DNA of 34,475 nucleotides, taken from positions 1 to 34,475 of the forward strand of contig DVMT01000061.1 in assembly GCA_018714855.1 (NCBI GenBank). The letters run 5' to 3'. Every line of letters begins with the position of its first letter. Position 1 is the first letter of the stretch. The position numbers and the translations under genes were made by a program. Positions 11,384-19,266 of this stretch are shown piece after piece. The stretch comes from Candidatus Aphodocola excrementigallinarum (GTDB taxonomy: Bacteria > Bacillota_I > Bacilli_A > RF39 > UBA660). The notes beneath the pieces are model-generated. The model was given only the letters and a program-made list of their open reading frames with translations. It ran no database searches and was not told the DNA's origin.

Positions 11384-11612
11384 AAAAAAGTTATTTCATC
11401 TATAAGGACGAAATAACCGCGGTACCACCTTAATTTATACGTTAAACGTATACTCTTAAAACTTTTAACGGGGTTAACCGTAATTACCTACTAATGTTTC
11501 AGTAAATATGCTCGCAAGCTACCTTCACTAAAAATTTATACCATATCGCACCAAATTATGGCTCTCTTTAATAAATTACTTAGTTACTCCTCTTGGTTAT
11601 AGCATTTAAAAT
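11384..11612 (-). promoter_or_regulatory. T-box leader (valine-type predicted from context) with terminator
   Basis: Minus strand: Stem I AGAGAGCC..GGTGCGATATGG, T-box AAGGTGGTACCGCGG, terminator GTTATTTCGTC-CTTATA-GATGAAATAAC-TTTTTT. GTGAAG-GTA-G in the specifier region is compatible with Val. Confidence 0.9.
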
Positions 11613-11655
11613 ATAATGATAGTATATCAAAAATATTATTATTAATCAATAAAAT

Positions 11656-12189
11656 TTATTCATAAACGTTATAAATATCTAAGGTTTGCTCTTGCTTAGT
11701 TACCGTATCTGTTATTAATAAAAACTTCTTACTTTCATCACCATTACTTGTTTCGCCCGACATATTTAATATATTTATTCCATCACAATTACCATAATCT
11801 GTACCAGTTTTAGATGTTAGACACAAAACGGTAATATTGTTATTTACTTTTGATGCACCGGTTGTATCACAACCACCAAGTGTACCATCAGAATTAGTAC
11901 AAAAATTCCTTGGCCAATACATGGTGCCATACCTACTGTTTATTTTTACTATTATGTCCGATGTATTCCAACAAGCCTCATCAGCATCATCTATTTTATT
12001 ATCTCCTGAACAATCACTTATTACTTGTTGAGCGCTTAATTTCGTACCATTAATTAAATCATCGTTCGCGTTTCCTATTACCCTTGTTGAAGCTGAAAAC
12101 ATTGCAAGAGCAGCTCCTAAAAACATTAAAAATGCAATTAATAAAGTATATAAAATAGTAGTGACGGCAAAACCTTTATTATTAAGCAT
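11656..12189 (-). CDS. Pseudopilin-like secreted/membrane-anchored protein (177 aa, Cys-rich)
   Basis: N-terminus MLNNKGFAVTTILYTLLIAFLMFLGAALAMF resembles a class III signal peptide (KG|F plus hydrophobic helix) but lacks Glu5. Six Cys in the C-terminal part. Confidence 0.65.
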   Translation of the reverse strand: MLNNKGFAVTTILYTLLIAFLMFLGAALAMFSASTRVIGNANDDLINGTKLSAQQVISDCSGDNKIDDADEACWNTSDIIVKINSRYGTMYWPRNFCTNSDGTLGGCDTTGASKVNNNITVLCLTSKTGTDYGNCDGINILNMSGETSNGDESKKFLLITDTVTKQEQTLDIYNVYE

Positions 12190-12230
12190 TATAACACGCT
12201 CCTATTCTTACTATATAATAACATTTTTTA

Positions 12231-12264
12231 TTAAAAAAAACCATATTTTAGTTAAAATATGGTT
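12231..12264 (-). terminator. Intrinsic terminator downstream of ysxE-like gene
   Basis: Minus strand AACCATATTTTA-AC-TAAAATATGGTT followed by TTTTTT. Confidence 0.75.
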
Positions 12265-12309
12265 AGCAAAATAAATAAACATTCATATAATATGGTAAAG
12301 GTGATTGTC

Positions 12310-12498
12310 ATGCGCTTTAATAACTTGTTTACAAAAGGCATAACAAAATTTGTTATTTTAGTTATTGCTTTTTGTTTTATAACGTTTTATCAAGCTATTG
12401 TAACTTTAATTTTATGTTCAAGATTTCAGGTGTTTCTATTATTTATTGATCTAATGATTTTGTTCTTCGGCGTGTTTTGCCTCATTTTCCATAAATAA
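12310..12498 (+). CDS. Small hydrophobic protein (62 aa), convergent with ysxE-like gene
   Basis: ATG at 12310 with AAAGGTGAT RBS. Candidate promoter TTAGCA-N17-TATAAT (-10 at 12286-12291). Product MRFNNLFTKGITKFVILVIAFCFITFYQ... Confidence 0.4.
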   Translation: MRFNNLFTKGITKFVILVIAFCFITFYQAIVTLILCSRFQVFLLFIDLMILFFGVFCLIFHK

Positions 12499-13359
12499 CT
12501 TATCTGTTGTAACTAAATAATTACATAGTTTAGATATGTTTATGGTGGATTTCATTTCACTATTTGAAAAAGCTATTTTATCCGGAAGAAATAAAATTAT
12601 AAACATAAGTTTTTTTTCTTCATCAAGAAGTGGGAAAATTTTATTATATTCCTTATATAATTCATTAAAATCATATTTATCATACATTCTTTTATAAAGA
12701 TTGATGAAATCATATATTGGTAAATCTCTTTTAGCTTTATCAAAGCTTATTAAAACGTTATCATGGCCTCTTATAACATGGCTTGGATCTAAGTTATTAT
12801 GAAGCAAAACAACTCTTTTTTTAGTTTTACTTTGCATAATGGAATACCAATCTTCTAACTCATGACGACAAAATTCCAAACATGAAAACAAAGAAGAACA
12901 ATTTCTAGCTAACATATAACCGCTTGGCGAATAATATACATCTTCTTCTATTAAGTTTATTAATTCATCATAATACTTATATGTATCTTCTATTTTTTTT
13001 GATAAATCCTCATATATTTCCTTTACTTCATCTAGTGATATATCTTTATAATAAACCGTCTTATTATGCAAAAGAGCGTCTAATTTAATTAAGTCGCTCA
13101 TTTTTTGTTCATCAGGGGTCTTTATATCCTCTTTAAATTCGTAAACATAACTATCATCATTACAATATTCTAGTTTTGGTAAATAATTAAAACCTCTTGA
13201 ATTTAAATAATTATATAATTGTAAAATATTATTTTTATTTTCCTTACAAACATGTTTTTTACGTTCATCATCAATAAATACTACCGCGTTTTTATAAAAT
13301 TCATAACGTTGCGCGTTTTTTGTTACTTTTCTTAACGCATCTTTAATCATTCTGTTCAT
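12451..13359 (-). CDS. YsxE/CotS-like spore coat protein (degenerate aminoglycoside-phosphotransferase-like fold)
   Basis: HNNLDPSH...LISFDKAKRDLPIYDFINLY resembles a degenerate HGDxHxxN...DFD phosphotransferase motif. Sits between spoVID-like and valS genes, as ysxE does in Bacillus. Confidence 0.65.
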   Translation of the reverse strand: MNRMIKDALRKVTKNAQRYEFYKNAVVFIDDERKKHVCKENKNNILQLYNYLNSRGFNYLPKLEYCNDDSYVYEFKEDIKTPDEQKMSDLIKLDALLHNKTVYYKDISLDEVKEIYEDLSKKIEDTYKYYDELINLIEEDVYYSPSGYMLARNCSSLFSCLEFCRHELEDWYSIMQSKTKKRVVLLHNNLDPSHVIRGHDNVLISFDKAKRDLPIYDFINLYKRMYDKYDFNELYKEYNKIFPLLDEEKKLMFIILFLPDKIAFSNSEMKSTINISKLCNYLVTTDKLFMENEAKHAEEQNH

Positions 13360-14110
13360 TTGATAAAGGAACTATTATTTTGCTTCCAATAACTATGTTA
13401 TCTAGCGTGTTGTATTTTTCTAATTCTTCTTTTGCAACGTTATATTTTTCTTCTATATCATTTATGGTTTCGTTTTCTCTTATTATGTGTACCTTATAAG
13501 TTACATAATTATCTTTTTCATTTGCAAAATTATCATATAAATCATTTACCATGTTTTCTCTTTTTTCAGAATTTTGTTCTTTATTTAAATTAATTTCAGC
13601 ATCATAAGATGCATCACTTACATCATTCATAACCAAAGATGAACCATTATTATCTTTCATTATATCATCATCCCCAATTTCTCTAGTTTCATTTTCTTTA
13701 TTATCTTCTAAATTAATATCTGGACTTATAAAATCTTCTTTTTTCTCTTCTTTCTTATCATCTTTTATTTGATTATTATTTTCTTTATAAACTAAGTTAT
13801 CTACTAAAACATCAATATGAATTCTTAAATATTCATCATTTACAACCTCATAATAAAAATCATCAATGTCTATTTTTACTTTACTAGAATCATATTTATC
13901 ATCTAAGGTTATATCAAATGGTATTTCTTTTTCAAAATCTTGTTCATTAATACTCACTTCATTTATTTTATATTTACCACTTATAGTAAATTCTCCAACA
14001 ACTGAATCATCGTTTTCTAGTTTTAAATTATGTTCTAAAGCAATACTAGTTATTTCTGATATTTTAGTATCAAAACTTATGTCTTTAACAAAAGGTATTA
14101 TTCTTTTCAT
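13343..14110 (-). CDS. SpoVID-like spore morphogenetic protein with C-terminal LysM-like domain
   Basis: N-terminal domain with EIPFDITLDDKYDSSKVKIDIDDFYYEV, acidic low-complexity middle, C-terminal YKVHIIRENETINDIEEKYNVAKEELEKYNTLDNIVIGSKIIVPL (LysM-like). lon-spoVID-ysxE-valS gene order resembles Bacillus. Confidence 0.72.
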   Translation of the reverse strand: MKRIIPFVKDISFDTKISEITSIALEHNLKLENDDSVVGEFTISGKYKINEVSINEQDFEKEIPFDITLDDKYDSSKVKIDIDDFYYEVVNDEYLRIHIDVLVDNLVYKENNNQIKDDKKEEKKEDFISPDINLEDNKENETREIGDDDIMKDNNGSSLVMNDVSDASYDAEINLNKEQNSEKRENMVNDLYDNFANEKDNYVTYKVHIIRENETINDIEEKYNVAKEELEKYNTLDNIVIGSKIIVPLSNEQND

Positions 14111-14131
14111 ATCATAACTCTCCTTCAATAA

Positions 14132-14161
14132 ATGATATGAAAAAAAAATAAGAAAATGTTA
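14132..14161 (-). promoter_or_regulatory. Candidate SigE-like promoter for spoVID-like gene
   Basis: Minus strand TAACATT (14155-14161) - 15 nt - CATATCAT (14132-14139), compared with SigE consensus KMATATT-N14-15-CATACAHT (12 of 15 positions by eye). Confidence 0.4.
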
Positions 14162-14170
14162 ACTTTTCTT
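14141..14170 (-). terminator. Intrinsic terminator after lon
   Basis: AAGAAAA-GTTAACA-TTTTCTT followed by T-run; stop codon lies in the loop. Confidence 0.6.
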
Positions 14171-16495
14171 ACTTTTCTTAAATATTTCATTATATATTTC
14201 ACTATAGTTATCAACCATTATTATGTTAATGTTATTTTGTATTTCTTTTGGTATATCACTTACGTCATGTTCGTTTTGCTTTGGAATAATTATCGTTTTA
14301 ACACCTGCTTTATAAGCTCCTATTGCTTTTTCCTTTAATCCTCCAATAGGCAAAACCTTACCAGTTAAAGTCATCTCGCCAGTCATTGCATAAGTGCTAT
14401 CAACAACCTTATTAGTTAAATTACTTATTATAGCAGTTGTAAGTGCCGTTCCTGCTGATGGACCATCCTTTGGAATAGCAGCTTCTGTTGCGTTTATGTG
14501 AATACATACATCATCTAACTTAGTTAAATCAATTTTTAACTCTTTTGCATGAGACTTAATATAACCAAGTGCTATTTCAGCGCTTTCTTTCATTACCTTA
14601 CCAAAATTACCGGTTATTTTAACACTTTCTTTAGATGGATAAGTAACTACCTCTATAGGAAGAATGTCTCCACCAAATGAAGTATAGGCAAGTCCGTTTA
14701 CAACCCCTTTAACATCGGTTGATAAAATACTTGTATCTTCATATTTTAACTTACCTAAAAACTCCTCTAACTTCTTATCTGTTACCTTAACGTTTAAGGT
14801 ATCTTTTTTATCTTCAATCATTTTTTTAACATATTTTCTAATTACTTTATTAATTACTCTTTCAAGTTCACGAACGCCTGCTTCTTTAGTATAATTTCTA
14901 ATTATTTTAAGAATAACATCATCGGAAAACTTAATAGCGTTATTATCTAATTTATATTCTTTTAAAGCAAGTGGAATTAAATGCTCCTTAGCGATAAATA
15001 ACTTTTCATATTCAGTATAACTAGATAAGTTAATTATTTCTAATCTATCTTTTAACTCTAAAGGTATTTGATCTATGTAATTTGCGGTTAAAATAAACAT
15101 TATCTTAGATAAATCGTATGGCTCTTCAACGTAATTATCATAAAATTTATCATTTTGCTCTGGATCTAAAACCTCAAGCAAACTACTTGCTGGATCCCCT
15201 TTTATATCCTTGGTCATCTTATCTATTTCATCAATTAAGAAAACCGGATTATTAGAGCCACATTTTTTAAGTGCGTTAATTATTCTACCTGGATTTGCTC
15301 CCATGTAAGTTCTTCTGTGACCAATTATTTCAGCTGGATCATTAACACCACCGACTGATATTTTAACGAACTTTCTTTTCATCGCGTTTGCAATTGATTT
15401 TGCAAGAGATGTTTTACCAACACCAGGAGGACCAACAAAACAGATAATTGGAGCTTTACCTGATGCACTTCTTTTTTTAACGGCTAAATACTCTACTATT
15501 CTTTCTTTTATGTCTAAAAGTCCATAGTGTGAAGCATCAAGTACTTCTTTAACGTTTTTTAAATCCTCGTTATCTTTCGTATACGTATTCCAAGGAAGTT
15601 TAACAAGTACGTCGATGTAATTTCTTATTATTCCAACCTCAGGTGAAGCACTAGGAGTTGATTCATATTTTTTAAGTTCTCTTTTTAACTTTTTAATAAT
15701 GTTTTTTGGAGCTTTTAACTTATCTATTTTATTTCTTAGTTCTTCTACTTCCTCATCTTTTGATGAAATATCTCCTAATTCTTCTTTTATTAATTTTATT
15801 TTTTCTCTTAAGATGTATTCGGTTTGACTTTTATCCATTTCTTTTTTTAATTTGTTATCTAATTTCTTTTCTATTTCAAACACGTCTAATTCTCTTTGTA
15901 TATCTTCTAATAACATCATAACCCGTGTATAAGGATTTATGGTATTTAAAATATCATATCTTCTTTCAAAAGAAATCGGCATGTAATTAGCAACAACATC
16001 CGCTAAATGACTTACCGTTTTTATATCATCTATTGCGCTTAAAATGCTGTTTGATGCATAAGGAACGTTATTAATATAATTTTCAAGTTCGTTCTTTAAC
16101 TTTCTTACTAAAGCCTCTTCATCTGATGCTTCAATTGCATACTTAGTTGGCACTGATACATTTGCTAGAAAAACGCCAGATGCTTCATTATATGGAAAAT
16201 AACCATCTATTACCGTTCTTTTTTCACCTTCAATCGTAACGCGAGTGCAACCATTAGGTAAAATGGTTTTCTTAGTTATTTTCCCTATTACTCCTAATTT
16301 AGGTAATTTTGATATTTCAATTCTTTCTTCTAAGTAATTTTTTGGAGATACTAAAAGCACTGATCCATCATAATTATTACTTGCGATATCTATAATATTA
16401 GTATCTAACTCATCTATTAAATCTATTTTAAGTTCAGCATAAGGAAGAACTATAATTCCTCTTAAAAGTATAACTGGTAATTCATTTTTATTCAT
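14159..16495 (-). CDS. lon: ATP-dependent endopeptidase La (LonA)
   Basis: CFVGPPGVGKTSLAKSIA (Walker A), FLIDEIDKM and protease DGPSAGTALTTA with catalytic Ser. Start ATG 16495 (MNKNELPVILLRG) after GGGAGAAG RBS. Confidence 0.97.
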   Translation of the reverse strand: MNKNELPVILLRGIIVLPYAELKIDLIDELDTNIIDIASNNYDGSVLLVSPKNYLEERIEISKLPKLGVIGKITKKTILPNGCTRVTIEGEKRTVIDGYFPYNEASGVFLANVSVPTKYAIEASDEEALVRKLKNELENYINNVPYASNSILSAIDDIKTVSHLADVVANYMPISFERRYDILNTINPYTRVMMLLEDIQRELDVFEIEKKLDNKLKKEMDKSQTEYILREKIKLIKEELGDISSKDEEVEELRNKIDKLKAPKNIIKKLKRELKKYESTPSASPEVGIIRNYIDVLVKLPWNTYTKDNEDLKNVKEVLDASHYGLLDIKERIVEYLAVKKRSASGKAPIICFVGPPGVGKTSLAKSIANAMKRKFVKISVGGVNDPAEIIGHRRTYMGANPGRIINALKKCGSNNPVFLIDEIDKMTKDIKGDPASSLLEVLDPEQNDKFYDNYVEEPYDLSKIMFILTANYIDQIPLELKDRLEIINLSSYTEYEKLFIAKEHLIPLALKEYKLDNNAIKFSDDVILKIIRNYTKEAGVRELERVINKVIRKYVKKMIEDKKDTLNVKVTDKKLEEFLGKLKYEDTSILSTDVKGVVNGLAYTSFGGDILPIEVVTYPSKESVKITGNFGKVMKESAEIALGYIKSHAKELKIDLTKLDDVCIHINATEAAIPKDGPSAGTALTTAIISNLTNKVVDSTYAMTGEMTLTGKVLPIGGLKEKAIGAYKAGVKTIIIPKQNEHDVSDIPKEIQNNINIIMVDNYSEIYNEIFKKSKKS

Positions 16496-16535
16496 AAAAC
16501 TTCTCCCTTCAACACAAACATAAATTTTATCTTTT

Positions 16536-16564
16536 ATTATAAAAACAAGATAACTAAAAGTCAA
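16536..16564 (-). promoter_or_regulatory. SigA-type promoter of lon
   Basis: TTGACT-N17-TATAAT on minus strand. Confidence 0.75.
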
Positions 16565-16613
16565 GAATATTAATTAAATTATACTTGGAAATTTATGAAA
16601 AAAATTGGCTCTT

Positions 16614-17330
16614 TTAAAAACCAATTTTATACGTTTTACTAGCATTATTTTTTAGATCTTTATCCTCGTAATCATGTTTTTTTAAAAACTCTTTATGTTC
16701 ATCAAGTAAAAGATAAACAATAGGTAAATTCGATTTAAAACTGGTTTCTTTATCATGAATTATTTCTTTTTGAATGCATAAGTAATTTTCTAATTTATTA
16801 TCATCAGATTCTTTTTCTATCTTTGTTATGCAAGTAGTATCTGGTAATAAATGACTTGTTTGAACTTGTTTGTCTATGTAAAAAACGTCAGTTGAGGCTT
16901 TTGCCTTTTCTTTTTTATCTTCATATGATTTGTAATAATTTAATTTAGATTTATTCAATTGAAAATATGATGATTTATTATGCTCTAAAACATTTTTACG
17001 CTCAAAAGTTATATTATAAGAAACACAATGTGGGTTATCAACTTTAACAATTAGTTTATTTTGAATAAGTTCATCACCATTTTTTACATTTAAAATTAGC
17101 GACAAACCACATATTTCACCCAAACGGAATTTTTCTTTATCAAATTCTTTATTAACCGTTACTTTATATTCTTTCTTATCTTTTGTATATAAAACAATTA
17201 TGTTACCATCTTTATTAAATCTTATAAAAATAAACTTTTTAAAAAACTCGTCTAATAACACTTTAACATTTACGTTAGATATACTTTTACTATCTTCTAA
17301 ACCAAGTATATTATACCAATCATTTTTCAT
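16614..17330 (-). CDS. Hypothetical protein (238 aa) between tig and lon
   Basis: Long intact ORF, ATG 17330 (MKNDWYNILGLED) with GAGG RBS, 3' terminator hairpin. No recognised family. Confidence 0.75.
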   Translation of the reverse strand: MKNDWYNILGLEDSKSISNVNVKVLLDEFFKKFIFIRFNKDGNIIVLYTKDKKEYKVTVNKEFDKEKFRLGEICGLSLILNVKNGDELIQNKLIVKVDNPHCVSYNITFERKNVLEHNKSSYFQLNKSKLNYYKSYEDKKEKAKASTDVFYIDKQVQTSHLLPDTTCITKIEKESDDNKLENYLCIQKEIIHDKETSFKSNLPIVYLLLDEHKEFLKKHDYEDKDLKNNASKTYKIGF

Positions 17331-17389
17331 AATAAGCCTCATTTCTTTGTTTTATATACTAACATCTTTATTAAATATGTCAATAACAA

Positions 17390-17415
17390 AAGAAACACTT
17401 TTTTAAGCGTTTCTT
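17390..17415 (-). terminator. Intrinsic terminator after tig
   Basis: AAGAAACGC-TTAAAAAA-GTGTTTCTT with one G-U pair, then T-rich; stem starts at the stop codon. Confidence 0.65.
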
Positions 17416-18688
17416 ACTTTTTTAATATATCTAATACTTTTTGTACTTTTATATCATACTTAAGCATTTCTAATCCGCCGAATGCTTTAATGTATTCATC
17501 TTTATCCATACCATGCTTTTTAGCTTTTTCTTCGGCGTCTTTTTCTGCTTCTTCATCGGTTGCATCTATTTTTTCTAAGTTAATTATTTCATCAATTGCA
17601 AATCTTAATTTAACACGTTTTTCAGCTTCTTCATGCATTTGGTCTTTTAGTGCATCTTCGTTTGAATTAGTGAACTTATAGAATTGTTCTAAAGTAAGAC
17701 CTTGCATTTTAAGTCTTTCTTCATAGTCCTTTACCATTCTATCTATTTCTTCATGAACAAGTTCATGCGGAATTTCAACTTTTGTTTCTTTTAATAAAGC
17801 ATCAAATAACTCATCAACGTATTTGTTTTCTGCTTCGTATTCTTTTTGATCAGTCATAGCTTTTTTAATTGTTTTTTCTAAATCTTCTTTAGTCTTAACA
17901 TCATCTAAACCTAAATCCTTAAAGAATTCTTCGTCAAGCTCTGGATATACTTTAGTTTTAACTTCATGAACTTTAACTTTAAAAGTAACTGGTTTACCTT
18001 TTAAATCCTCAGCATGATAATCTTTTGGGAAAGTTAAATCGATATCTTTTTCATCTCCACTTTTAAGACCAATTAAAGCATCTTCAAAACCAGGTATAAA
18101 TGAATTACTACCAATTTCAAGTGAGTAGTTCTCAGCTTTTCCACCTTCAAATGCCTTACCATCCATAAATCCTTCAAAATCAATTATAGCGGTATCACCA
18201 TTTTCAATAGCACCATCTTTTACTTGTAAATCAGCATATTGTTTTTTTAAGTTTTCAATTTCGTTATCAACGTCTTTTTTAGTTACTTTAACAACATCTT
18301 TTTTAACACCTAAGTCAGTGTATTTATTTATTTTAACTTCTGGTTTTGTTGTAAACGTAAACTTATATATAACACCATCTGTATTAGCCTTTTCAATTTC
18401 AACGGTAGGTTGAACAATTGGCATATCATTAAACTTTTTTAATGCTTCTTGATATGCTTCGTTCATAGAATCATCAACTGCTGTAACAACAAGTGATGCC
18501 TTACCATACTTTTTCTCATAAATGTTTCTTGGTGCTTTACCTTGTCTAAAACCATCTATCTTTACTTTCTTAACTTCTTTTTTGAAAGCGTCATCTAATT
18601 TTTTAGCCCATTCATCGCCTTTAATTTCTATTTTAATTTCATGAATGTTTTTAGCTTTTTTTTCTTTAGTTTCTTTTTTTTCTGCCAT
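17414..18688 (-). CDS. tig: Trigger factor (peptidyl-prolyl isomerase chaperone)
   Basis: N-terminal ribosome-binding GFRQGKAPRNIYEKKYG, FKBP-type domain GDTAIIDFEGFMDGKAFEGGKAENYSLEIGSNSFIPGFEDALIG. Confidence 0.96.
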   Translation of the reverse strand: MAEKKETKEKKAKNIHEIKIEIKGDEWAKKLDDAFKKEVKKVKIDGFRQGKAPRNIYEKKYGKASLVVTAVDDSMNEAYQEALKKFNDMPIVQPTVEIEKANTDGVIYKFTFTTKPEVKINKYTDLGVKKDVVKVTKKDVDNEIENLKKQYADLQVKDGAIENGDTAIIDFEGFMDGKAFEGGKAENYSLEIGSNSFIPGFEDALIGLKSGDEKDIDLTFPKDYHAEDLKGKPVTFKVKVHEVKTKVYPELDEEFFKDLGLDDVKTKEDLEKTIKKAMTDQKEYEAENKYVDELFDALLKETKVEIPHELVHEEIDRMVKDYEERLKMQGLTLEQFYKFTNSNEDALKDQMHEEAEKRVKLRFAIDEIINLEKIDATDEEAEKDAEEKAKKHGMDKDEYIKAFGGLEMLKYDIKVQKVLDILKK

Positions 18689-18717
18689 AAATATTAATTC
18701 CTCCTAAAACAATTAGT

Positions 18718-18746
18718 ATTATAACTTATTTATTTTCCTTAATCAA
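18718..18746 (-). promoter_or_regulatory. SigA-type promoter of tig
   Basis: TTGATT-N17-TATAAT on minus strand. Confidence 0.7.
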
Positions 18747-18770
18747 GTATATTAATTCCAAAGTATTAAA

Positions 18771-18794
18771 AAATAGCTATCAAACTAGCTATTT
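18771..18794 (-). terminator. Intrinsic terminator after ORF127
   Basis: AAATAGCTA-GTTTGA-TAGCTATTT then T-run; contains the TAG stop. Confidence 0.65.
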
Positions 18795-19168
18795 AATGTT
18801 TTTGTGTTATCTTTTTCTTTTTTATCTTCATCACTATCAACATAATTAAATAATACATCTAAATATCTATTATTTATCTCATCCTTCTTAGAATAATGCA
18901 TGTTAATACCTATACCTACAGGAGTTACACCTGCGGCTATAATAGAAGTTATGGCACATGCATCAGAACAATCTGTAATTCCAAAAAGTACAGCAGCAGC
19001 GGCAGAAACAACGCCTCCAGCTATAAGCGTCGTAGCAAAATCATTACCTGTGTCATATAAATCTTTTAAATCATATTTTCTTCTTATTTGATTTACAATT
19101 TCCTTCTTAGGCATATTTTTTACTTCATCTTCATATATTCTTAGTTTTATTTTATCTTTACTTTTCAT
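18785..19168 (-). CDS. Hypothetical membrane protein (127 aa)
   Basis: Intact ORF with GAGGGGG RBS and upstream TTGACA-N16-TATGAT promoter (19196-19223). Two hydrophobic segments rich in Gly/Ala. Confidence 0.65.
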   Translation of the reverse strand: MKSKDKIKLRIYEDEVKNMPKKEIVNQIRRKYDLKDLYDTGNDFATTLIAGGVVSAAAAVLFGITDCSDACAITSIIAAGVTPVGIGINMHYSKKDEINNRYLDVLFNYVDSDEDKKEKDNTKTLNS

Positions 19169-19195
19169 ATTATCCCCCTCTTTTTAATGACTTAT

Positions 19196-19223
19196 ATCAT
19201 AACATTTTTTTTGATCTTGTCAA
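19196..19223 (-). promoter_or_regulatory. SigA-type promoter of ORF127
   Basis: TTGACA-N16-TATGAT on minus strand. Confidence 0.65.
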
Positions 19224-19243
19224 TGCCTTATCATACAACAATA

Positions 19244-19266
19244 AAAGATAGCCTTAAGCTACCTTT
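19244..19266 (-). terminator. Intrinsic terminator after greA
   Basis: AAAGGTAGC-TTAAG-GCTATCTTTT; stop codon in the loop. Confidence 0.65.

Noticed and set aside
14156-14338. Plus-strand hydrophobic ORF overlapping the lon 3' end
   Set aside because: Antisense of the AT-rich lon sequence; aromatic-rich translation typical of reverse-strand noise and no credible RBS.
16614-17330. J-domain call for ORF238 because of the N-terminus DWYNILGLED
   Set aside because: No HPD motif and the rest does not look like a J-domain; resemblance limited to a few residues.
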